From NCBI GenBank assembly GCA_032768795.1, contig CP136490.1, forward strand, positions 6,262,001-6,326,000: 64,000 bases of DNA. Direction: 5' to 3'. The translations under genes were made by a program, and so were the position numbers. Of this stretch, positions 35,701 through 45,507 are shown piece after piece. Origin of the DNA: Tremella fuciformis (lineage: Eukaryota > Basidiomycota > Tremellomycetes > Tremellales > Tremellaceae). The notes under the pieces are model-generated. The model had not been told where the DNA came from. It worked only from the letters and a program-made list of their open reading frames with translations, and ran no database searches. Positions within the stretch are counted from its first letter, which is position 1; every line of letters begins with the position of its first letter.

Positions 35701-37802
35701 GGACGACGCTGACTCATAGCTCTTGTGCGATATTCGCTGCTGACGGAGGTTTGGGTGAGTGCCAAGCGTTATCTAAGTATGCGCTGAGCGGTCAGTCGCC
35801 AATGCTCCGCATATCCCCTGCCATCTGGGAGCGATGAGTCACGCCGTGCGCCATCAGGCGCGCATACATGGCAACACTCTGGAGGACGGGGACGTTCTAT
35901 TGTCTAATCACCCAGGTCTGTCTCCCAGAGGGCCTGAAGCCCTTCGCTGACAGACAAGCTGCAGGAGGCTCTCATTTACCAGATTTGACTGTCATCATGC
36001 CCGCGTTCCATGAGGGGAAAATCATCTTTTGGACTGCAGCTCGAGCTGTGAGCGCTTGTTGTATGCACGCAAGAATGAGCTGATCTCGCAGCACCATGCC
36101 GATATCGGAGGCGTAAGTGTTGCAAACACTTGTGATGAGCCTAAAGCGTAGATCCGTGCGGGCAGCATGCCACCGTTCTCGAAAGAGTTGTGGGAGGAGG
36201 GTGCTCAAATGCGCTCATTCAAACTTGTCAAAGGGGGAGAGTTCGATGAGGACGGACTGAAGAAGATCATGTGTGATGAGCCGGCCCAATTTCCAGGATG
36301 CGTTGGCACGCGAACTTGGAGTGACGTGAGCTATGCGTCGTCGTCGATGTCGCGGAGCAGCTGACAAGCAGAATCTCTCCGACCTCCACGCACAGGTTGC
36401 TGCGTGCAATCGTGGTGTCGTCTTGATCAACACCCTTGTGGAGGAACAGTCCCTTGATGTTGTGCAATACTACATGAAGGCTATCATGTTGACCGCCGAA
36501 CGAGCGGTCCGAGACCTCCTCCGGCACGTCTCGAAGAAGTTCGGGGGCAAGCCTTTGGAAGCCGTCGACTGGCTCGATGACGGAACGGCTCTCGTGCTGA
36601 AGATCACCATCGATGATGAGAGTGGAGATGCTGAGTTCGACTTCACGGGTACGAGTGCCCAGGTATACGGTAACCTCAATACGCCTACTGCTATCCTGTA
36701 CTCGGCGATCATCTACGTTCTGCGCTCATTGATCGTGTCCGACCTACCGCTCAACCAGGGCTGCTTGACCCCTATCAAGGTATGCCTACTGGGGGTTCCA
36801 ATGAACTGACCTGGTACAGGTCATCGTCCCTACCGAATCACTGCTTGCACCGAGTGAGGAGGTTGCCGTCTGTGCTGGAAATGTCGAGTCGAGTCAACGC
36901 GTGACAGACGTCATCTTCAAGGCGTTCCAAGCTTGTGCTGCTAGTCAAGGGGGCTGCAACAAGTAGGGCGCGAGCCGAAGATGAATCAAGCTGATCGCCA
37001 GCTTGACCTTTGGTCGTGGACCAAGAGAGGAGAACGGCAAGACAATACCGGGTTTCGGATATTACGAGACAATCGCGTAAAACCTCACGCAAGTGCATCG
37101 GTCAATGCTGATGAAACAGCGGTGGTGCTGGTGCTGGGCCTGATTGGGACGGGCAGTCATGCGTACATGTCCACATGACCAATGTGAGTGCCCCCCGCGG
37201 GATGGGCCCAGAGAGGATCTGATGACAGACCGCCATTGGGGATGTCGAAATGATCGAGCGTATATACCCAGTCGTGATCAATGAGTTCTCGCGTCGGCCC
37301 GACAGTACGTTATAGGGAGGTACAGACTCAGACTAATAGATAGCCGGTGGGAATGGCAGACATAAGGGCGGAGACGGGTGTGTAAGGGATATAACCTTCA
37401 CCCAACCGCTCGACGTCGCGATACTGTCCCAGCGCAGAGTGATACCGCCCTACGGCATGGCGGGCGGTGAACCCGGCACAGTCGGCGCCAACTACTGGTA
37501 CAAGAGGATGAAGCGGTCCAAGGACGACGAAGGAGAGGAAAAGTATACCATCATCAACCTCGGAGGAAGCAATCAGTGCCACATGAATGCCGGAGATCGG
37601 ATCGTGATCAGTAAGTCGCGCCGTCCGAGTGCAGTCGGGCGAGGCGCCTGACTGTACAGATACGCCTGGCGGAGGAGGGTATGGCGTAGCAGGGACAGTA
37701 GACGATAGACTGGACGACGAGGTATACAAGCGCAGCATTGTGGCGCCTGTACGCGCAGGCGGCTCGCTCGCGACGCTGCGTATGGCGGCACTGAGCAATT
37801 AG
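32754..37802 (+). CDS. OXP1: 5-oxoprolinase (ATP-hydrolysing)
   Basis: Converts 5-oxo-L-proline to glutamate with ATP in the gamma-glutamyl cycle. ATG 32754, roughly 18 short introns, about 1,290 residues, the normal size of the fused HyuA-HyuB enzyme. HyuA half: [98 protein letters not shown]. HyuB half: [90 protein letters not shown] then [13 protein letters not shown] and HMTN at a spliced joint. No frame break remains once introns are removed, so it appears functional. Confidence 0.92.
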
Positions 37803-38157
37803 TTGTGATCACTTGTATGAATGCTTGATTGCCCATTTTCTCGTGTATGTCCGGAATAATACATGTGTGTCTGTTGGATATGACTCGAGCATGAGCAGAG
37901 CAGAAAAGAATGAGAAAGAAAGAAGCAAATTGTGGTCCCCATGGCATTGTACCTCCCCGCCGTTCACCTGCCATCACTGCGGAGCATGGTCCATGCCCCA
38001 TGAACGCATGCCCCTTGCGTCACAGCCCGTGTGTCCTCCCATCGCTCCGGCCCCAACCCTCTCGACTCCGAGCTTCGCACTACCACCTGTCCACCTGTCT
38101 ATGTCGCCAAGCGCCTCCCTCCCATACTCAAAGCCGGGATGCACCAAGACCAGATGT
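37803..38157. other. Intergenic gap, tail-to-tail
   Basis: 355 bp between the OXP1 and SEC4 stop codons. No gene, RNA or repeat was seen; the open minus frame here is the untranslated continuation of the SEC4 3' end. Confidence 0.4.
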
Positions 38158-39268
38158 CTAACTGCAGCAACCGCCGCTGCTTGTTTCCGACTTCTTGTTG
38201 ACATCGACACCCTTGCCACCATCTGCGCCGAGTCGGATCGGTTGTGCCGCTTCGGGTTGCGAGTCGATGAGGCGGGTCTTGATATCCCTTAAGTCTCAGC
38301 ATCCACAAAAAATTTCATCTCAAGCTTAACACACCGTGCAAGCGTAAAGAAGGCCTCCTCGACACCCTCGTTGGCCTTTGCCGAAGTCTCGAGGAAACGC
38401 AGACCAAACTCGTCGGCGAGAGCCTTGCCCTGCTCGAGAGTGACCTGACGCTTCTCATCCCAGTCGCACTTGTTGCCGATCAGGATCTTGTTGACCCCTG
38501 GCGAGGCGTGCTGCTCAATGTTCGAGTGCCATGTGCGGATGTCTGCTATGAGTATGCCTCAATATTGCCTTGAAGTCATTCCGACATACTAGAGAAGGAC
38601 TTCTCATCTGTCACGTCGTAGACCAGCAGGATGCCCATTGCGCCACGGTAGTAAGCCGTTGTGATGGTTCGGAATCGTTCTTGGCCTTCTGCTCAGCTCT
38701 GCTCGAACAGTTGAGAAGGTGAACGAACCAGCCGTGTCCCAGATCTGCAGTTTGATCTTCTTGCCGTCTAGCTCGATAGTCCTGATTTTGCTGATCGCTT
38801 ATCAGTCACAACTCTTGTCCATCCTGAGCAGACACGTACAAATCGATACCTGATCATGAGCATCATAGCAACGCGGGTAGGACTCTCATCTTGAGCAGTG
38901 ACTCACCGATGGTTGTGATGAATGATGGTGTCCACGAATCATCGCAGAACCGCAAGAGAAGACACGATTTGCCGACACCTGGGAAGCGTGAGACCGTACG
39001 CGTGTCAAAGGGCGGGGCGCTACTTACCGGAATCACCAATCAGCAAAAGCTTGATGAGACTGTCGCGTCAGCGAGCTGCACCATCTGCACGATCCCAACG
39101 ATCTCTTCCTCTCTCAAGGCCTCCGTGATGGTGAAGCCGACGACCAGCGTGATCTCGGACGGAATGTGACGCCATCGCCCGACGCGCTGACCTTTGCCGC
39201 CAGATCCTCAGGCGAACCACGGCGAGCACTAGGATTGTTACTCACAAATCGTAGTGTGCCCCGCCCAT
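38158..39268 (-). CDS. SEC4: Rab GTPase Sec4/Rab8 (Ypt2)
   Basis: Vesicle GTPase for polarised exocytosis. Very intron-dense. Exon 1 39246-39268 (23 nt, MGGAHYDF), a 186-nt intron, exon 2 39028-39059 (32 nt), then [20 protein letters not shown], a 10-nt exon at 38840-38849, and [20 protein letters not shown]. The spliced protein reads GDSGVGKS (P-loop), [16 protein letters not shown] (switch I), WDTAG (G3), [43 protein letters not shown] (G4) and [17 protein letters not shown] (G5). After a last intron the tail [12 protein letters not shown] ends GGCCS, a double-cysteine prenylation end. Switch and [10 protein letters not shown] sequences place it with Sec4/Rab8 rather than Ypt1. Confidence 0.93.
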
Positions 39269-39614
39269 GATGCTCTCTACGGCTTCTGAGCTCCTAGACG
39301 CTGCTTTGTGAGATCTTGGAGTAGAGATACAGGTGCAATAGATATATAACCTGTGAAGGTGGTGTCTTTGTGGGTCCAGGTGATGGCCGGTTGCGGTGCG
39401 TGGTTCGAGCTCGGTGGCCGCCGCCCGCGGACCATTCTCCAACTGAACCCTGAACCTCGCCAACTCGCTCCCACGAGGGATCGGAATTACGGCGATATCT
39501 CCAGGGGCTGGGTGAGAGGCTGGGTCATGTGGCACTTCCTCGCGCGTGGTTTCTGGAACAGCAGGTACGAGTTCATCAACCTCTTCTGCAGCTTGCAGTA
39601 TCTTCGAGCTTGCC
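39269..39614. promoter_or_regulatory. Divergent promoter of SEC4 and NIC96
   Basis: 346 bp shared by two housekeeping genes. No TATA box; a GC-rich block GGTGGCCGCCGCCCGCGG lies at about 39412-39429. Confidence 0.4.
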
Positions 39615-42600
39615 ATGTCGACGTACACCCTCGGGCGGTCGCAGAATGGGGCGGCAGGGTCAAGCAGGCCGGCAGGGCCAACAAACCTTTCCGCCCTGCT
39701 CGCACAGGCAAACTCGCTCAATGAGGCCGACATGGACACCGACCTGCCCAGACTCAATGTGGGCATCGATGAGGTCGAGAGGCAAAGCGCGTCCGTCTTC
39801 GGCCGGGCGAAGAAGGGCAAGTACGTCTCCGGAGAAGGTCACACCCTTCTGTCCAACCTGGGAATCAATACGTCCCAACTGGCTCACACAATCGCTCAAC
39901 TGCCGGCGGCGGAACCGGTGGGTGTACCCAAAAGGCGACGACGACAGCCTCTCGGAGTTCGACGAGGGCTTGGGGATGCGGGAGCGAGCTACGCATCTGC
40001 GGAAGGTGACCTGGCGACATGGAGCAGGAATCTGCACGAAATGACCATACTGAGTGGGATCGAGCACCAGCGGCAACGGGTTAGTACCCTATTGCCCGAA
40101 AGGTTACAGCTAATTTCCAGACTGTGAAAGCATTTCAACAACAGTTCCAACAACGTATACTGCAGAATTGGGAGGCCGAAAAGGCTCGGATACTGCAAGA
40201 TGAGCTAGGAGTTACCGACGAAGAGCTGTCTCGCTTGTCGGCTTCGGTGACGGGGGGCTCGAACCTGGGATCGTCCAGACTTGGCAAAAGCTCTCTCGGA
40301 GCTAGTACCAGGCGGTTCCCAATGGCGTTCAGCGGAGGTGCCAAAGGTTCCGTGGAGTCTCGGGAAGGCGGATTGGTGATGCACTCGAAGATGATGCGGT
40401 ATGAGCAGGTCATCAGCGTGAGTTCCCGCCGCCTATGGACATCGGGTACTCATCGCCTAGGAATTGAATCGCCGACGGATGAGCAAGGAGCCTTTTGAAC
40501 TCTGTCAGGCTTTCGAGTCGGCAGTCAAGGACGACACAGTAGGCCGGATGTCAGGGTTTCCGAGGACGTGCAGCTAAGGCTTAGAAACATCCATCTTTGC
40601 CCAACTCTTACCGCATCCTAGCACACATGACGTACGAGCCTTCCGTTCAAGGCGCGTCGAGTTCAAATGGAGGATCTCCGCCTGCCCAGGTAGTCGAACG
40701 GCAATACGCCTCAGCATATCTGGGTGATGTGCGGTCATCGGTTGCCAGATCATTGCGCGAGCGACTGGTCTCCGGAGCCCGCAACTTTCTCGAGAAGGAC
40801 TTTGTCACCCACATTACGGATACAATCGCCAAATTTCCCAAGGAGGCCGCACTGGGCGGGATTCCTGGTATCCGAAACAAGGTCAGGGCATTTGTTGCGG
40901 TGCAGTTGCGGACGCAAGAGGCGAAGGATGCCTGCAAAGCGGAGGTTAGCTCACTCTGCATCTTTCGAACACGCACTTACAGGCAGATGATCGATGGACA
41001 CTATCTCTGGGCACAGGTCTACTACTTGCTCAGATGTGGCGAAGCGGGCCATGCCTTGGACCTCATTGCCGAGTCCCGCGATTCACTGAGCCGCCACGAT
41101 CAGGCGGTGCCGTCCGGCTTTCAATTCTACGTACAATCCGAAGATCGCCGCATTCCGAAAGCGCAGCGGGATCAATTGTACAGCGACTACAACTCGCACA
41201 TCCGGAACAATCCCAACGTCGACCAGTATAAACACGCGATCTACAAGATCATCGGGCGGTTCGAGTTGAATCGCAAGCTCCTCAAAGTCGCCACGACGAC
41301 GGAGGACTGGATGTGGCTTCAGCTCGCGCTCGTCAGGGAGACCACTGGCAGCGAGCCGCCACAAGATGTGTACGATCTCAACACATTGGGCAAGACAGTA
41401 TTGGGCTACCAGACTGACAAATTTGACCAAAATGGCCAGAAACCATTTGCCTGGTTCGACCTGCTTCTTCTCACTGGACAATTTGAACGGGCAAGTGACC
41501 TCCGTACGGTCTCAACTTATGTCTGACCCGCAGGCTATCGCATATCTATACTCCAAACCTCAGCTACGTACGGACGCTGTGCATTTTGCCATTGCGATGT
41601 CATACTACGGACTCCTGCGTGCGCCTATCGCAACTGAAGATGCCGATATTCGTGAGTCCATTCACTGCTCAAAATCGTGCATCCCTCATTTGCCAGTGTC
41701 TATCGATGAAGCCTTCGATTACCAGGTGTGCTACATCAACTTCTACCGCATCATCAAGCACTATATTGCGCCATTCTGCGCCCTCGAGCCCCAGACTGCT
41801 CTCCAATACGCCTACCTCGTGGCTTTGGGCAGCGATGCCCCTTTAGGGGTGGGCGACAAACAAAAGCAGTATACTTCGGACCTCGTGCGGGACGTCGTCA
41901 TCTACTCGCACGCGTGGTCCAAATTGCTAGGCACCGTCCGAGCTGACGGTACGAAAGAGGTGCGAATATTGATCTACTTCATTGAATATCGTTGACATCA
42001 GGCCGGAGTGATCGAGCGCGACCTTCCGTTGCTCAAATTGAGCGACAGCGACGATTTCCTCCGCCAGGTCATTCTATCGGCTGCGGACGAGTCTGCGCTT
42101 GATGCGGGTCTAGCGGATTCGGCTGAGCTTTATCATCTAGCCGGCGCATACGACAAAGTGGTGGAGACGATCAACCGTGCTCTAGGCCATTCACTTGCGC
42201 AGGGGGCACAGGCCGTCAGCTTTGGACGAAGTCTTGGGTTGACGGGAGCATTTGGCGGTGCCAACGATCTCTTTGCCTTGGCTCAGAAGGTTCATCAAGT
42301 CTACTCGGCCGACTGGGCAAAACGTAAAGGGATCCCGAAGACCAGCTGGGACACATTAGGCCTCCTCTTGCAGCTCAAGCTTGCTTTACAACAAGCATCC
42401 GGAGACAGGCCAGATCTCGCTCTACAAACTTTGCAGAACACGTCCATTCTTCCGCTCGACGCTGATCCCGCTTCCATCCCCCGCCATGCGCAGAAATTCA
42501 AAGACCTCCTGGACCAGCCGAGCATATCGAACCTCGACGAAGTGGTCGTCACTGCCATGAAATGCCTGCACCGCTTATCCCAACAACTCAAGAACAGCCC

Positions 42601-42742
42601 GTATGGCGACCAAGCGAGGATGGCGCAGATTCACGAGTACAAGCAGATGGCTCAGAGCTTGATCCAATTCGCGTCCACTCTTAGGCTGAGATTAGGCCCC
42701 GATGTCTACCGGCAACTCTCTAGCCTGAGCGCCTTTTTCTGA
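39615..42742 (+). CDS. NIC96: Nucleoporin NIC96/NUP93
   Basis: Alpha-solenoid linker scaffold of the nuclear pore inner ring. ATG 39615 (MSTYTLGRSQNGAAGSSRPA); the short N-terminus is followed by a coiled region (VKAFQQQFQQRILQNWEAEK, AFQ and KARILQDELG) and the helical core: NSYRILAHMTYE, QMIDGHYLWAQVYYLLRCG, KPFAWFDLLLLTGQFERAIA, FDYQVCYINFYRIIKHYI, ALQYAYLVALG. It ends VYRQLSSLSAFF. Around 900 residues, as in fungal Nic96. Seven or more introns; that at 41491-41533 begins GCAAGT (GC-AG) and splicing it restores the conserved FERAIAYLY. Homology is clear across the whole length. Confidence 0.92.
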
Positions 42743-43141
42743 ATGACGTGCATGTATCTTGTGCGCTCTTGGCATCTGGTCGGACCACCTCGGCATCTGG
42801 TCGGTTCACCTCACAATACTGCTTCTTCTGCACAGACGCGTGCAGCGACTGTTTACGACGTTGTGAGCGCCCATAATAGGCTACCCCTTCTCGTGCGCAC
42901 AGCAATTGACTGTCTGGCGAGCTCGACTCTATTCCAGAACTGGCGAGATGTTTGACAACATCCTTTGGCGCGACGTTTGCGAATCTGACTTTATGCAAAG
43001 GCAGAAGCTTCGAAGCATGAGAGACAAAGGGACGTTGCTGAAGAGCTCGCAAACGGAAGGGTGTCGACTTGCGCCAGCTTCGAATATATTACCACCCCAG
43101 CCGTCACTCATCTCCCTCATCGCATTCATACAAGCGTCGTC
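42743..43141. promoter_or_regulatory. Upstream region of family copy A
   Basis: 399 bp containing a 21-bp tandem repeat (42771-42791 and 42792-42812, two differences) and a TATA-like AATATATTA about 60 bp before the ATG of copy A. Confidence 0.4.
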
Positions 43142-44989
43142 ATGATCGAATCCGTCAAGTTGGACGATACACGGCAGACCGACTGGATCTCGCTCGTGAG
43201 AACCCGCTTCGACTCGAACGGCCAAGCCTCCCGATATCTGTCTGATTTCTTCGAGGCGTGTTCCGCAGGATTCCCAGTCCCCTTGTCGGCAGAAGAGGTG
43301 AAGGATGCGCTGCGGCCTTCTGGCTGCAAGGTCCCATCGTGGCCATTCGCCCTCGAGGGCGAAGAACCAGAGGGAGATGAGGTCTTCATCGATGGCACGT
43401 GCGATTCGAAGAGACCGATGTGGATGGATCGCCTCTCTGCTCATGCATGCGAGGCCGACCTGATCCGTCAACGCTCAGAAGAGATTACAGACCTGGCAAG
43501 ACCCAGAGGCATCGATCATTGATCCGAGCGGGACCCGGTATTATGGTCCCTCGTGAGTATGGCTCTTCTGCGGGAGTACAGTGATTTCATGTCGGACGGT
43601 CTGGCCGATGTCACCGCCGACTGTCCCATGAAGTATATCCGCCACGCTAAACGGTACATGGGCCAGTTGGCCTGTGTGGAGGAGATGGACAAGGTGATTG
43701 AGACGCGACGGACGGCGATGCCCAGCGGGACGGCGACAGAGGCCCAGTCAAATGTACCTGCGAACGCAGAGCCAAGCATTGACCCCTCACACATGGGCAC
43801 AAGCACAAAGCGGACCACGGAGGAGGGAGACACTGCTTTTGCGGCCACGATGAAGACGTCGGGCTCAGCCCAGACATCGTGGGGAGGTGCTAGCAACCGC
43901 AAGGGCAAGGCCAAGGCCAAAGCCAAAGTCAAAGCCAAGCCCAAAGCCGACACCGCATCCACTCAGCACGACTTTCAAATTTATCTGACCAATGAAGCTG
44001 TGGCGAAAGTGAAAGTGCTGCGTGCGGCCGCAGAAGTGATCAAAACCAGTTTCATCGCTTCCTCCGCCGCGGGAATGGAAGAGGCTCGTCAGGTTTGTCG
44101 TAAGATGCGTGAAGCTATTTGCTTCAATGATAGACGCCTCAGCCTTTTCCACACGCTCTCCAAGGCATCTGGGACATTCATGCCTACCCTGCTAGATCAT
44201 CTGCGTGACCCTCGAACGCTGACTCCGGGAACTGTAACCACATATTGTCAATCTGAATTGCTGGCACGCCATGGTCTTGAGAGGGCCTACGGAGGACTGG
44301 GCATCGTCCTGGGAGCGGCCCTAGGAGTGACCGATACAACAATGGTCAAGAACACTTACGCAACAAGCAACTTGACGATGCTTGGCATTATTGATGCATT
44401 CAATGCACTGTTATGCGACACACAATCATACACCACATTGTGCACCCTCAACGGAAAGTTCCACGTGACTGAACCTCCGTCACGGGTATGGCAGGACCTC
44501 AGCAAGAGTCTGGCGGCAAAGAGGGCAGTCCAAGCCCACTCCAGAAAGAAGAGCCCCAAAGGGTCAGTGTGGCGCCGTCAACACAGGGTTTGGGCAGGTC
44601 CTCGGCTTCCTGAGCAGATCCAAGAGTCTGATGCACCTGAGAAGCCCTCGTCACACATCAACGAAAGGCTTACGCCTTGCAGCGAGCTTATACTCGACGT
44701 ACAGCAGAGGCCAGCCAAGTCAAAAGATGAAGAAACGGGCAACACCCACAAGTGTGCGCCACCCAACACCGACAATTCTGAGCAGTTTGAGGACTCATCC
44801 GAACAGGGAGGTGCGATTGCGACTCCTTCCCAGAGCTCATATTGCTCTGAAGACGTTAAGTTCTGCAAATCTGAGGCTTCGCTTCAGCAGAGAGATGTGA
44901 TTCCGACTCCTTCGCGCAGATCAGTTTGCTCAGATCGCACGGATCACCAGAAGGGGTCTTCAGATTGGATCCGCGAGTTGAGTGCCTGA
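43142..44989 (+). CDS. Unknown tandem gene family, copy A, interrupted by one in-frame TGA
   Basis: A reading frame of 615 codons from ATG 43142 with a single stop, TGA at 43520-43522; both sides stay in the same frame. Boxes shared with copies B and C: LSDFFEACSAGFP, PSWPFALEGE (residue about 65), SKRPMWMDRL, a Lys/Ala-rich linker (KGKAKAKAKVKAKPKAD), IYLTNEAVAKVKVLRAAAEV (about 279), TMLGIIDAFNALLCDTQSYT (about 415) and SVWRRQH (about 474). The tail has two related blocks ending PSQSSYCSE and PSRRSVCSD. I found no GT-AG intron of the right phase to remove the TGA. So the gene is a recent pseudogene, is read through, or starts at the ATG at 43559 just after the stop. I recognise no domain. 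Confidence 0.7.
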
Positions 44990-45507
44990 GCTCATACTCA
45001 ATCTATGTAAATAGCGTAGCGAATCGTCATGCCGATGTGCGTTTTGGCTCAGTCTAACCTCGGCAGAGCAGGAATCACCCCGCCAATGCCCAAGGTCAGC
45101 AGTACCCGATGCGCACACTCAACAGCGTCCTGCTTTGCACATATGAGCCAGGGCCCGTGCCTGTACGGCCACCCGTCAGCTGTAGCCTGAGCCACTTCTT
45201 CTGAATGATACGCATGCATGCTGGGCGGCGCTGAACATTGATTTGTCGCCAATCTGGATTTGCGATCGATGCGTTTGTAGAAGCACATTTCCACATCACC
45301 GAGAACACGGTTAAGCATCCATTTGATATTGAAGCTTCTTTTTGGCAAGAGATCAGTAGAGATTTACGGTTTTTTGCGGTCCATGAAAAGAAAGAGGCAG
45401 GTCTGCGCTGGAAAATGAGGCGCTCGAGCAACCTGCGAATCGAGACGAGCCTTGGCTATAAAAGGCCACGGATGCGACTCTCGGGTCAACGACGGCCAAA
45501 TTGCATC
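44990..45507. promoter_or_regulatory. Gap between family copies A and B, with promoter of B
   Basis: 518 bp with no transposon remnant. A strong TATA box lies at its 3' end. The open frame extends upstream of the B ATG to 45238 but has no ATG in it. Confidence 0.5.
45457..45465 (+). promoter_or_regulatory. TATA box of copy B
   Basis: TATAAAAGG, 43 bp before the ATG at 45508. Placement implies a very short leader. Most other genes in this window show no TATA box. Confidence 0.55.

Noticed and set aside
32754..37802. 5-oxoprolinase region looks like a pseudogene with many stops and frame changes
   Set aside because: Every break coincides with a short GT-AG intron and the conserved motifs join in frame.
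39242..39820. 192-codon minus-strand frame upstream of SEC4
   Set aside because: It only runs into SEC4 exon 1 and is antisense to the NIC96 start; low-complexity content fits a shadow.
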